Positions 44,927 to 53,276 of a stretch of 64,000 nt of DNA are shown here, in pieces. Each line of letters opens with the position of its first letter. Positions within the stretch are counted from its first letter, which is position 1. A program made the position numbers and the translations under genes. The stretch spans positions 248,001-312,000 of the forward strand of contig DATNPX010000034.1 in the NCBI GenBank assembly GCA_036702975.1, read 5' to 3'. The notes under the pieces were generated by a model. That model had not been told where the DNA came from. It saw nothing but the letters and a program-made list of their open reading frames with translations, and searched no databases. The stretch comes from DATNPX01 sp036702975 (lineage in GTDB: Bacteria; Cyanobacteriota; Vampirovibrionia; Obscuribacterales; Obscuribacteraceae).

Positions 44927-46369
44927 ATGTATTTCAAACAGTTTTATATCGGATGCCTTGCTCACGGCTCCTACCTACTCGGCTCAGATGGAGAAGCTGT
45001 TGTCATCGACCCGCAACGGGACGTAGACCAATACATTGAAGAAGCAGAGCGCGAAGGTCTTGCAATCAAATACGTCTTTGAGACTCACCTTCATGCAGAT
45101 TTTGTCAGCGGTCACAAGGAACTTTCAGAACGAACCGGAGCTCAGATCGTATTTGGAACTAGAGCCGGAGCCTCTTTTCCACATATAGCGGTGAAAGACG
45201 GAGATATCTTAAAGATCGGCACAGTCAATCTTTCTATCCTCGAGACCCCAGGACATACCCCTGAAAGCATCTGCATCCTCGCACAGGATGCATCCAATAA
45301 TGAACCGGCCAAGCTATTCTCTGGCGACACTCTCTTCATCGGGGATGTCGGCCGCCCAGACCTTGTTGGGAGCAAAGGATTTAGCGCCGAACAGATGGCA
45401 GGTCTAATGTATGAGAGCCTCCACACGAAAATTCTGAAACTCCCGGATGATATCGAGCTATTCCCATCCCACGGGGCCGGCTCTCTTTGTGGTAAGCATT
45501 TGTCGCATGAGAGATCGTCAACTATCGGAATACAAAAACAGTTCAATTATGCTCTGAAGCCCATGACTAAAGAGGCTTTCATAGAGATGCTGACCATCGA
45601 TCAACCTGAGATACCAGCCTATTTTCCGAAAGATGTGGAGATTAACAGAGTGGGAGCTTCATCCTTAGAAAATCTTTGCCGTCCGCTAGCATTAGACGCG
45701 ACCGAAGTAGCAGAGGTTCTACGCGAAAGCTCTATCGTTCTCGATGTTCGCACTGCTGCCGAATATACAAGCGGACACATCGAAGGATCGTTAAACATCG
45801 GGTTGGGCGGTCAGTTTGCCTCGTGGGCCGGTACATTGATTCCGCTTGAAACACCGATCGTTATTTTGGCAAACGACTTAGTTCAGGTCGACGAGGCCGT
45901 TATGCGGCTTGCCAGAGTCGGTTTCGAAAGCGTAATCGGCTATCTAGAATCAGGAATTAGCGGCTGGAACGAAGCTGGCGCTATGTCAGTGCAATCAAAC
46001 GTAGCTTCGGCAGACGAACTAAAGCGATTGCTTGACTTGGGTGGTGACCTAACACTGCTCGATGTTAGGAGACCAGGAGAATATAATTCGGGGCACGTTG
46101 CAAAGGCAATAAATATCCCGCTGGCAGAACTGGCGGAAAGCATTTCGAAACTACCAGCAGTCCGACCGTTGGCAATAATGTGCGCAAGTGGCTATCGATC
46201 TTCAATTGCAAACGGCATCCTGGAAAGAGGCGGTGTCAAACATGTGCTAAATATTCTTGGTGGCACCGTCGCCTGGAAGAAAGCAAACTATGCCTGGAAG
46301 AATGCGAACTATGACGTTGAGCGAAATAACGAGCGGCAGCCTAATATGGAGTCGGTCTCTAGGCACTGA
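44927..46369 (+). CDS. CstB-like persulfide dioxygenase-rhodanese (MBL + two rhodanese domains)
   Basis: 480 residues from ATG 44927 with GGAGG 6 bases before it. The metallo-beta-lactamase domain has THLHADFVSGH (His54, His56, Asp58), ETPGHTPES and FSGDTLFIGDVGRPDL, the iron-site pattern of ETHE1/CstB persulfide dioxygenases. A first rhodanese-like domain (about 260-350) has no active Cys (ILANDLVQ), and a second (about 370-450) has it in MCASGYRSS (Cys419). This matches the three-domain layout of Staphylococcus CstB, which converts persulfides to thiosulfate. The last 35 residues contain a short KKANYAWKNANYD duplication. Confidence 0.93.
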   Translation: MYFKQFYIGCLAHGSYLLGSDGEAVVIDPQRDVDQYIEEAEREGLAIKYVFETHLHADFVSGHKELSERTGAQIVFGTRAGASFPHIAVKDGDILKIGTVNLSILETPGHTPESICILAQDASNNEPAKLFSGDTLFIGDVGRPDLVGSKGFSAEQMAGLMYESLHTKILKLPDDIELFPSHGAGSLCGKHLSHERSSTIGIQKQFNYALKPMTKEAFIEMLTIDQPEIPAYFPKDVEINRVGASSLENLCRPLALDATEVAEVLRESSIVLDVRTAAEYTSGHIEGSLNIGLGGQFASWAGTLIPLETPIVILANDLVQVDEAVMRLARVGFESVIGYLESGISGWNEAGAMSVQSNVASADELKRLLDLGGDLTLLDVRRPGEYNSGHVAKAINIPLAELAESISKLPAVRPLAIMCASGYRSSIANGILERGGVKHVLNILGGTVAWKKANYAWKNANYDVERNNERQPNMESVSRH

Positions 46370-46700
46370 GTTTGTTTTGGCTTCCATTGCTTTCTGGTTG
46401 CGCCAACATCAAGAGCAAGCGATAATTGCGAATCGTATCTTTCATCTCAGGGTCGTGCAGAACCAACCGACGTGAGCGATTTTGAACGACTTTCAAATAC
46501 CAGAACGCGGCGGCGCTAAATTTTCCTTGTTGATAGGCCAGGCTAGCAAGTTGATCGTGAATTCGCTCTCGCTCAATGTTGGAGAGTTGCTTGACTCTTA
46601 CAACTTTGAGTAGGGCAGCTTCAGCTTTTGAGAATTCACCCTCTCTATATAACGCTTCCGCGCGCTCTAACTGGCTCTCGACCTTATCTTTAACAAGCAT
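46359..46700 (-). CDS. small TPR-like protein
   Basis: 113 residues, helical, with one clear TPR pair (AEALYREGEFSKAEAALLKVV) and a second weaker one. Overlaps the end of the MBL-rhodanese gene by 11 bases in convergent arrangement. A GGCGAATC-type start context gives no strong ribosome site. Likely a protein-interaction module; partner unknown. Confidence 0.65.
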   Translation of the reverse strand: MLVKDKVESQLERAEALYREGEFSKAEAALLKVVRVKQLSNIERERIHDQLASLAYQQGKFSAAAFWYLKVVQNRSRRLVLHDPEMKDTIRNYRLLLMLAQPESNGSQNKLSA

Positions 46701-46938
46701 GATTCGCCTCCTCAGCGTTATATATCTCTACTATCAGACTTCGGTTCGCTCCAGACAACATCCGATCGGATGAAGAGAAGAGTTTCAACATGAGCGTTGC
46801 CACTAACGAAATCCACAGCCGACAGCCGAGGTCATGATCGGCCACGCGACCGATGTATTGTCGATTAGTCTTCCTCAAACTAGTGAAAGCACCTTTGAGT
46901 CACGTAGGTTTGGTGCAACCAATTAGAGAGGTTATATT

Positions 46939-47304
46939 ATGCACAAAACCGCTCCTGCCAACACTGGCAATACTAGAAATCTAACAAGCACTCTATGCCG
47001 CAAGACGGCCAAGATCGTGATTAAAGCCTACTTCTTAGTGCTGGAACAGCTGCAATCAATCGTCGAAGAGGCAAAAGAGGAACGTGCCAATAAAAGTTCC
47101 GGAGCCGGACTGAATCAACCGGAGCACGTTTGCAAAAGTATGGGATGCAGATGCGTAGTTTCAGACCAACACCAATACTGTAATGAATTCTGCGCACAGG
47201 TAGAATCGTCAGCTGAAAGTGCTCGTTGCGGATGCGGGCACAGTGCGTGCGACTTGACAAAGCAGATTGGAAATCAATCTACCTTTGACCGCACAACCGG
47301 CTAG
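46939..47304 (+). CDS. metallothionein-like protein with N-terminal helical domain
   Basis: 121 residues. Residues 65-104 carry the bacterial metallothionein ligands in order: Cys65, CRC (70-72), YCNEFCA (Cys81, Cys85), and CGCGHSAC (Cys97, Cys99, His101, Cys104), which is the SmtA/BmtA pattern. The first 60 residues form a basic amphipathic helix KTAKIVIKAYFLVLEQ...EEAKEE, absent from ordinary 55-residue metallothioneins and similar to that of the small protein at 28771. It should bind Zn, Cd or Cu in the cytoplasm or at the membrane. The start ATG 46939 follows AGAGAGG. Confidence 0.85.
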   Translation: MHKTAPANTGNTRNLTSTLCRKTAKIVIKAYFLVLEQLQSIVEEAKEERANKSSGAGLNQPEHVCKSMGCRCVVSDQHQYCNEFCAQVESSAESARCGCGHSACDLTKQIGNQSTFDRTTG

Positions 47305-47765
47305 AGTCGAGACCACACATGCCTATTCGTGAACATGCTCGTCATCGTCTTCCGGTAAACTCTCCTGGAGAGGGGAGATTATTCGTCGGGCCTACGGCTT
47401 ATCGTTTGCAGCAACGAGTTCGCAAATTCATCCTCGCGGTCGATCGTCAGTGAGCCGTCTGAATGAGGTCTATCTGAGCTGTTCTTTATAAAATTATTGA
47501 GTCGAATCAATTTACAGTCTGATGCTTGAGCGGATAAGCGCTGTCTGCTGCGCTCAAGAAAAATATAGCGAGGCCCTAGCACTGAAGAGCAGAGCCGGAA
47601 GAATTCGTAAATGGATGAATTTTTCAACGACGCATGACGTCGGGTTTGAGAACGACGAAAAAAGCATTGAAGCTGCGTGAAAGACGCTAGCCAAAAACCC
47701 GGTATCTCCTTTACACATTAACAACGCCTTGCTCTGGTATGCGCTCCACTTCCAGGAGATCGAAA
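47305..47765. other. non-coding stretch, no supported gene
   Basis: About 460 bases between the metallothionein and the zinc-ribbon gene. Near 47355 there is a short CTCTCC/GGAGAG hairpin, perhaps a weak terminator. An 82-codon - strand frame at 47379-47627 has no ribosome site or recognisable motif and is not called. Nothing else is seen. Confidence 0.5.
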
Positions 47766-47966
47766 ATGAACTTTATCTTCTGCTCGTTCTGCCGGTTCCG
47801 CATTGACCCAAGAAAACGCGTGTGTTCAACATGCGGACAACCGGTAGCTGCGGCTCTAAGCAATTCCTCGAAGCGACACAACGGGAAACCATCCGTATCT
47901 ATTTTCCGCAAGTTCCTCAGCACTTATTTCAGGCGCCCGTTGGAAAAGCCCATAGCGGCAAAATAA
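47766..47966 (+). CDS. small double-CxxC zinc-ribbon protein
   Basis: 66 residues from ATG 47766 (MNFIFCSFC), with AGGAG 9 bases upstream; the frame opens at 47739 but without a ribosome site. The pairs CSFC and CSTC, 11 residues apart, form a zinc ribbon, followed by a basic tail (SSKRHNGK, RKFLSTYFRRP). It may bind nucleic acid or a partner protein; no family recognised. Confidence 0.55.
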   Translation: MNFIFCSFCRFRIDPRKRVCSTCGQPVAAALSNSSKRHNGKPSVSIFRKFLSTYFRRPLEKPIAAK

Positions 47967-48347
47967 AACTGGTCGATTCCGTGGGTGCAACTACAGCTCG
48001 CACGCTCCGAGCCGTCGCGGTCCACTATGGAGATTACGCCACGTGTCAGTTTCAAAATGCCCAGGCTTTGCTCATCGATCTAGTGCCATGCAGCTTCGTC
48101 AGATAATGGATTCGAGACAGATCACCCTTTCGAGTTAACTAACCAAGGTGAACATTCAAATTAGAAAATTCCGAATAGTCCGATATCGTAAAATTAAACT
48201 TCATGCGCAAAGCATCTCCAGTACTGCCAAATGTCTAAAAAATGAGGCAGCCTCTTTAGTAACGGATGCGGCTAATCTATACTATAAGGATTGGAGTCAA
48301 GGAATCAGGTCAGGACTTCTGTGCAGCAAACGCGGCAGGAGGGAGTC
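47967..48347. other. non-coding stretch before the PAS kinase
   Basis: About 380 bases with no gene I can support. Short open frames present lack ribosome sites. A GGAGGGAG just before 48348 serves the kinase, and AT-rich sequence at 48270-48290 (TATACTATAAGG) may be part of its promoter. Confidence 0.4.
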
Positions 48348-49484
48348 ATGGGCATGAGCGATGACAGTGCGGCCGGCTGCCTATATGAAAGTAAAGAGTT
48401 GACCGAGAATTTGTTCGATTGCGCCCCAGATGCTATCGTTCTAATCGATCGCGTCGGCGCCATAGTGCGCGTTAACCACACTAGCCAGAAGGTCTTCGGA
48501 TATCAAAAAGAGGAGTTGCTCGGTGGCAACCTTAAAATGCTGATTGCTCCGAGTTTGCAAAACTCTTTTGCACAATTTTACGAACAGTTTCAACATAAAT
48601 CGACAGAATCCGGAGTTGTTTCCAGGCTGGACCTCGTTGGACGCCATAAAAATGGTACAGAATTTCCTGTGGAGATATCGCTTGCACCAATTAACGGCAG
48701 TGCCGGAGTAATCTCCATGGCAGTGATGCGAGACGCCAGCGAACGAAAAACTCAGGAGCGTACCCTCGATCAATTGATGTACCAGAGAGAGGACTATGCC
48801 ACAACACTCACACACGACCTAAAAACACCAATACGCGCGGCAAATCGTGCGATTAGACTTTTGCTTGACGGTGACTTTGGAAAGATTTCCGAGACACAGC
48901 GCGATATACTCGAGACACTCTTCGATAGCAATGAATCGATGTATCGGCTTGTCTGCAATATTCTAGATGCCTATAGATATGACAGCGGTCATAAACAGCT
49001 TAACCTTGCCACGAGCGATGTCGTTCAGATGGTGCGAGATCTCCTAAAAGTAATGAAGCCGCTTGAACAAGAGCAAGGCATAACGACTACTTCCAACCTG
49101 CCAGATTATGCCGTATTAGTGCGGTGTGATATAGAAGAGATTCGACGCGTCATTCAAAACCTCGTCGACAATGCACTCAAATTTACCCCGCGTGGGGGAC
49201 TAATAGACGTCAGTTTAGACGCAACTGAGCATCAGATCATGATAAAAGTTCGCGATAATGGCAAGGGGATCCCTGACAGCGAAAAGCCTCAGCTATTTCA
49301 GCGCTTTTGGCAGGCCTCATCAAGCGGCAGGAATTATGCCAGCACGGGATTGGGCTTGTATCTATCCAGAAAAATTGTCGAAACACATAATGGAAAATTA
49401 TGGTGCGATAGCAAGGTCGGTGCAGGAAGCACTTTTTTCCTTCTGCTGGTTTTAGACGGTAAGGCGTCGGAAAATCAGCGATAG
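48348..49484 (+). CDS. PAS sensor histidine kinase, soluble
   Basis: 378 residues from ATG 48348. One PAS domain (about 18-135, APDAIVLIDRVGAIVRVN and GRHKNGTEFPVEISL), then HisKA with THDLKTPIRAANRAIRLL (His156) and a HATPase domain with NLVDNALKFTPRGG, DNGKGIPDSEKP and STGLGLYLSRKIVE. No membrane segment. Its kinase core is strikingly like that of the globin-coupled kinase at 9217. No response regulator is adjacent, so it may feed the NarL regulator at 10919. Confidence 0.93.
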   Translation: MGMSDDSAAGCLYESKELTENLFDCAPDAIVLIDRVGAIVRVNHTSQKVFGYQKEELLGGNLKMLIAPSLQNSFAQFYEQFQHKSTESGVVSRLDLVGRHKNGTEFPVEISLAPINGSAGVISMAVMRDASERKTQERTLDQLMYQREDYATTLTHDLKTPIRAANRAIRLLLDGDFGKISETQRDILETLFDSNESMYRLVCNILDAYRYDSGHKQLNLATSDVVQMVRDLLKVMKPLEQEQGITTTSNLPDYAVLVRCDIEEIRRVIQNLVDNALKFTPRGGLIDVSLDATEHQIMIKVRDNGKGIPDSEKPQLFQRFWQASSSGRNYASTGLGLYLSRKIVETHNGKLWCDSKVGAGSTFFLLLVLDGKASENQR

Positions 49485-49638
49485 TATCGTCTGCCAGTTG
49501 CTCCGGCGAGATACTGAGACGGAAATACGCAAACCGGACGATGCCAGATACCAAAGTCACTAACTATCATGTCAATTGGAACCGTTTTAAATCACACCGC
49601 TTCCTACACACAAAACAGAATTTACAGGACCTAAAGCA

Positions 49639-50013
49639 ATGAGAAAGCAAGGAATATTGCGTCCAGGGGCACTACAAATGGTGGCAGCAGCATCTTTGAT
49701 GTTTCTTGCCAGTGGTGGTCCAATTTTTGTCGCTGCTACGCGCCCGACGCACGAATGGTTGATGGCTCTATCTGGGCTCCCAGCCCTCGCTCTAATGCTA
49801 GTCGGTGTCGGCACGGTTGCCCTCTATTTGGTTGGTTTTCTTCGTTACTGTGGCAGCAAAGGATACAGCCTGTGGCTAGGTTTCTGGCTCTCTTTAGGTG
49901 GATTCGTCGGTCTAGTCGCTTTATTGCTTCTACCAGATCTCACAAAAATCAGAACAGACTCTCGCAGTGGATCGTCAGATGTTGCAGACATCTCCGGGAC
50001 TCGGCGTTCCTAA
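49639..50013 (+). CDS. small membrane protein with three helices
   Basis: 124 residues with hydrophobic segments at about 12-32, 42-66 and 76-98 and a polar Ser/Asp-rich tail. CAGGACC lies 9 bases before ATG 49639. I recognise no family. It is 154 bases after the kinase and convergent with a USP. Confidence 0.6.
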   Translation: MRKQGILRPGALQMVAAASLMFLASGGPIFVAATRPTHEWLMALSGLPALALMLVGVGTVALYLVGFLRYCGSKGYSLWLGFWLSLGGFVGLVALLLLPDLTKIRTDSRSGSSDVADISGTRRS

Positions 50014-50066
50014 ACCGGTGCACTTCGAGGTAACCCTATCTGACGCTAGCGCTTGGCAAAGAGTGA

Positions 50067-50552
50067 CTACGAAACCAGTTCCCTGTGAACGTTTTTCGCA
50101 CCATCAGTGTTTTTGTTCGCGAGAACTGGAGGGCGAACTATCATTACTGAACAGTGCGCATGAGAGGCTACTGCTAGCGATACACTACCTAGCATCATTC
50201 TCTCGAATCCCGACCGCCCATGCGAACCCATTACAATCGTGTCAGCCTTAATGCCTTTTGCCACTGATAATATTTGATGCTTTGGATCACCAGCAAGTGT
50301 CTTTTCAGACACCGAACACCCAGTTGCTTTGATGCTGGTTGCTATTCGCTTGAGTAACTCCCCGGCAGCGATATAGTAATCCCGCTCGAGATCTTTGAGG
50401 ATCGGCGGCGGTAACGCTGCAGCAACAGGCAATAACGAAGGAAGCACGGTTAAGACCGTAAAGTGTGAACCGGCAGGCCACGAATGCGCACAAACGAAAT
50501 CTGCGACGTGGTCAGCAAATTCCGAATCATCTACCGCGACTAAAATATTCAT
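50067..50552 (-). CDS. universal stress protein, canonical ATP-binding type
   Basis: 161 residues, MNILVAVDDSEFAD, W-x3-S-x-F pattern and full loop GSHGRSGFERMMLGS. It is the thirteenth USP gene in the window, isolated from the main island by 13 kb but of the same subfamily. Nearby genes on the same strand are small and may form its operon. Confidence 0.92.
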   Translation of the reverse strand: MNILVAVDDSEFADHVADFVCAHSWPAGSHFTVLTVLPSLLPVAAALPPPILKDLERDYYIAAGELLKRIATSIKATGCSVSEKTLAGDPKHQILSVAKGIKADTIVMGSHGRSGFERMMLGSVSLAVASHAHCSVMIVRPPVLANKNTDGAKNVHRELVS

Positions 50553-50587
50553 CTCTTCTCCATTAAACTTGTATGCAAGTTTTCCCT

Positions 50588-50782
50588 CTACACTTGAACC
50601 GGGGCCAGCTTTTTTGCTTTTTCGATGAGACGATCAATCTCGCTTAGACGAAGTCTGAGATAGTCTTTTGCCTCCGGTACATCACAGTGATGAATCTCGA
50701 CGGGTAGCTCGGCTCGCTCACGTTCCAAGAGTTGCAACAAGATTTTGTGCTCTGTGTCGCTAAGTGAAAGTTCGAGGTTCAT
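50588..50782 (-). CDS. small charged helical protein
   Basis: 64 residues, almost all predicted helix (LSDTEHKILLQLLERERAEL, then RLRLSEIDRLIEKAKK), with an AAGGAGT ribosome site 9 bases before the start. No cysteines, no membrane segment. Probably a real small gene, function unknown; 35 bases upstream of the USP on the same strand. Confidence 0.65.
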   Translation of the reverse strand: MNLELSLSDTEHKILLQLLERERAELPVEIHHCDVPEAKDYLRLRLSEIDRLIEKAKKLAPVQV

Positions 50783-50935
50783 TTGAAATTACTCCTTATT
50801 GGATTGGTAACGCCAGTATCTTTGATAACCACCATACATGCATCAGTCCGCCGACCGATCTGCATCTCGTCCTCGAGGCTAAAGCAGAATCGGCGGACAC
50901 AGCCTCAGGCCCTTTGAACGAACTTGCACAAAACT

Positions 50936-51178
50936 TCAATCAACCGTCGATCCGCTTAAGACACCGCTTATGACTGGGGCTGCTTTCGGAACCCACTTGC
51001 CTTCGCTCTTCTCGTAGCGCTTCTTGACCGCAGCCCACGCAATTTTAAACGCGCGCACCTCGTCGAACCGTTGTTCTTCGTATGCACTATTAAATGCCAT
51101 CATGAAGATCTCTTGTGCGTGTTCGGGCAAACTATGCCGAACCGATTCCGGCAGCTCAAAAATCGACGAATATGGCAT
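50936..51178 (-). CDS. ChaB-family small protein
   Basis: 80 residues with the ChaB pattern: LPESVRHSLPEHAQEIFMMAFNSA...AFKIAWAAVKKRYEKSEGKWVPK. GAGGAGGAACG stands before ATG 51178. ChaB was named as a cation-transport regulator in E. coli, but its biochemical role is unclear; in many bacteria it is stress-associated. About 150 bases separate it from the next small gene. Confidence 0.88.
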   Translation of the reverse strand: MPYSSIFELPESVRHSLPEHAQEIFMMAFNSAYEEQRFDEVRAFKIAWAAVKKRYEKSEGKWVPKAAPVISGVLSGSTVD

Positions 51179-51268
51179 CGTTCCTCCTCAGCGAATCGAT
51201 CACATTGATCGGTTAATTAAAACGCCGTCTGCTTATTTCCGAACAGCCCCAGTTCTTTCCAGCATCAT

Positions 51269-51607
51269 CTACGATTGGGTAGCAATCTGGCCACCGCCAA
51301 GCGATGGTTTTTCATGTTTTTGATTGGTGGCAGAGCCTTTTGAGTTTTCGCGTTTGACTGTCCAATGGATTGCAAGGGCAGGTGTCAGCAGCAAAAATAC
51401 GACCAGAAATCTTATTTCTGTAAAGAGCGTGAGCATCGCAGAGCTAATATGCGCTTCGTCGGTGTGACACCATTTTGTGGCAACACCAATCCACGAATCC
51501 CACCCTCCGAACGCAGCAGCAGCGAGGAAAATTGCAAAAAGCAAAGCTATAAGAACACTTCTGAATAAGATATTTTCAAGTAACCGGAGAGTTTCAAGCG
51601 TAATCAT
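51269..51607 (-). CDS. small membrane protein
   Basis: 112 residues, two hydrophobic segments (about 14-35 and 62-84) and a polar lysine-rich tail. CAGGAG is 8 bases before ATG 51607. No family recognised. Confidence 0.6.
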   Translation of the reverse strand: MITLETLRLLENILFRSVLIALLFAIFLAAAAFGGWDSWIGVATKWCHTDEAHISSAMLTLFTEIRFLVVFLLLTPALAIHWTVKRENSKGSATNQKHEKPSLGGGQIATQS

Positions 51608-51608
51608 T

Positions 51609-51842
51609 TTAAAACTCCTGTTTGAGAAGGGTCGATGCCATCAGCAGCGATAAAAATCGGAACCTGCAAATTCCACTGAAATCCACAATCGACCCATTTT
51701 TTAGGGTAGCAATATAACCTTTTCGGTGCCTCGTCCCTGAGGCCGATGGATGTGGGAAATTCCAGACACGAGCAGTAAACAGCTCATCCTCTTGACTGAA
51801 TAAAAACTGCAGCCCAAAATCATGCGCAGGGATCATCTGCAA
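51609..51842 (-). CDS. doubtful small protein upstream of the membrane protein
   Basis: 77 residues, starting from TTG 51842 or ATG 51836, with no visible ribosome site. Its stop lies one base before the start of the 51269-51607 gene, whose ribosome site is within its last codons, which suggests coupling. No motif. It may not be expressed. Confidence 0.3.
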   Translation of the reverse strand: MQMIPAHDFGLQFLFSQEDELFTARVWNFPHPSASGTRHRKGYIATLKNGSIVDFSGICRFRFLSLLMASTLLKQEF

Positions 51843-51917
51843 ATCGATGACAAGGAGCCATGATTCAATCGTCAGGCAACAGCCGATACGTTTCTATATA
51901 GCTCTAGGAAAATACAC

Positions 51918-52346
51918 ATGAATAACTCAGAAAGGCTCAGATTGCTGAACGCTTACTTGAACATCCTTTTCGATGCTTGCAGAAAACATCAATATGAGCG
52001 AGTGAGGATGCTGCTTGATGGTGCCATCTATGATGCCGAGCAGAGTGCGTACCTTGACCAGCGGCTTATCTGGATCATAAATGAGTTATCCGATCATTAT
52101 GCAAGCCAAAATTTGTCCGCGGAAGCACAGTCAATGCTTGAGTTAATCAGAACTCTCAAGCGGAAGATTGGCTCCAGCGACCATAGCAAGGACACTTGGT
52201 TCCAGGAGACAGCTCTTACACAGATGATGATGCAACCAAGTAAATCCGATTCGCATTACAACCTATTTCCTGCGGTCAAACTTCACCTTTGCGATTTGTT
52301 CAGAGTAAGAATCAAGGCCGGTCGCCCGAGCCATGCGTCGGCCTAG
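51918..52346 (+). CDS. small helical TPR-like protein
   Basis: 142 residues with helical pairs (LRLLNAYLNILFDACRKHQYERV, LIWIINELSDHYASQNLSAEAQSMLELI) of TPR-like character. TAGGA is 9-10 bases before ATG 51918. Converges on the ATPase operon; 31 bases separate it from the atpG stop. Function unknown. Confidence 0.6.
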   Translation: MNNSERLRLLNAYLNILFDACRKHQYERVRMLLDGAIYDAEQSAYLDQRLIWIINELSDHYASQNLSAEAQSMLELIRTLKRKIGSSDHSKDTWFQETALTQMMMQPSKSDSHYNLFPAVKLHLCDLFRVRIKAGRPSHASA

Positions 52347-52377
52347 CCGGCAGTCGCAAGGCCGAACAAGCAACATT

Positions 52378-53250
52378 CTAAAGAAGGTTTTCTTTTGAAG
52401 CACGCGGGTTCATCGCCGTTGCGTTCATCAGCAGCACCTCGATCTCTTCAGTGATCTCTTCTTGCCTTGCTCGGTGATATTCAAGTTTGAGCTGCCCGTA
52501 ACCACTGTCAAGACGTTGAAGAGCTGAATCCAGATGGGTGGTTCGCATTGCATTTTCTGACATCAAAGAGCTGTAGAAGATGTGATACAAGGTGAACCGC
52601 AAATATTGCTCCAAAATTAGCGAAAACAATCTAGGAGGAGCTAGCGTTAAATGCGGCGGTGTACCGAATGTTCGTGCATGCTTTGCTGTGCTGGGCAAAG
52701 GTTGTACGGTTGAGACGCCAGTGACACCGTATTGATGCGCCAGGATCTTCAAATTAGCGAGTCTATACCGACCGCTTTCTACTTCGGTATTCACCGTTCG
52801 AGCAAGTTGCGCCAGTACTCCCGGCACCTCTTCAGCAAAGGTGGCACCATGAATGGTTTGAAGAATGGGGAGGGCATGTTGAAGCTTTGCCGACAAGCGT
52901 TCTCCGACCGCAATTATTGCCGGCTGCCCGGACTGACTAGGATGGTGCGTAGAACATATACGATGTGCGACAGCGATTAGTTCCTCGTTGAAATTACCGC
53001 AAAATCCACGCTCGGCACCAATCACGACCAGGAGCGATTTGGAAGAATCTGCGCTGTCAAATGGCAAGGGATAAAAAGTCAAGAAATCCTCAGCTGCCGC
53101 CTCTATTGAGGAAGCACCTCTGCCTTGGTCAGCAAGATATCGATGGAGTTTCTTAGTCTCCATAAAGGCCAACGATTTCATAGCACTTATAATGCCACGC
53201 AAATCGTGTATGTTTTCAAATCGCTGCTTCAGTTCCTTTGTATGACTCAT
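52378..53250 (-). CDS. atpG: N-type F1Fo-ATPase gamma subunit
   Basis: 290 residues. The N-terminus has the gamma pattern RFENIHDLRGIISAMKSLAFMETKK and the C-terminus the matching helix with NAMRTTHLDSALQRL. Central rotor shaft of F1. Start ATG 53250 overlaps the atpA stop (ATGA) inside a 3 x 13-base tandem repeat. Last gene of the ATPase operon. Confidence 0.93.
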   Translation of the reverse strand: MSHTKELKQRFENIHDLRGIISAMKSLAFMETKKLHRYLADQGRGASSIEAAAEDFLTFYPLPFDSADSSKSLLVVIGAERGFCGNFNEELIAVAHRICSTHHPSQSGQPAIIAVGERLSAKLQHALPILQTIHGATFAEEVPGVLAQLARTVNTEVESGRYRLANLKILAHQYGVTGVSTVQPLPSTAKHARTFGTPPHLTLAPPRLFSLILEQYLRFTLYHIFYSSLMSENAMRTTHLDSALQRLDSGYGQLKLEYHRARQEEITEEIEVLLMNATAMNPRASKENLL

Positions 53251-53276
53251 TTGTGTGACTCATTTGTATGGCTCAT
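53238..53276. repeat. three 13-base tandem repeats at the atpA-atpG junction
   Basis: On the - strand ATGAGCCATACAA, ATGAGTCACACAA and ATGAGTCATACAA follow each other without gap, and form the last codons of atpA and the first of atpG. Because 13 is not a multiple of three, each unit presents its ATG in a different frame; only the last is in frame with gamma. Confidence 0.85.

Noticed and set aside
47379..47627. 82-codon - strand frame
   Set aside because: No ribosome site, motif or neighbour support.
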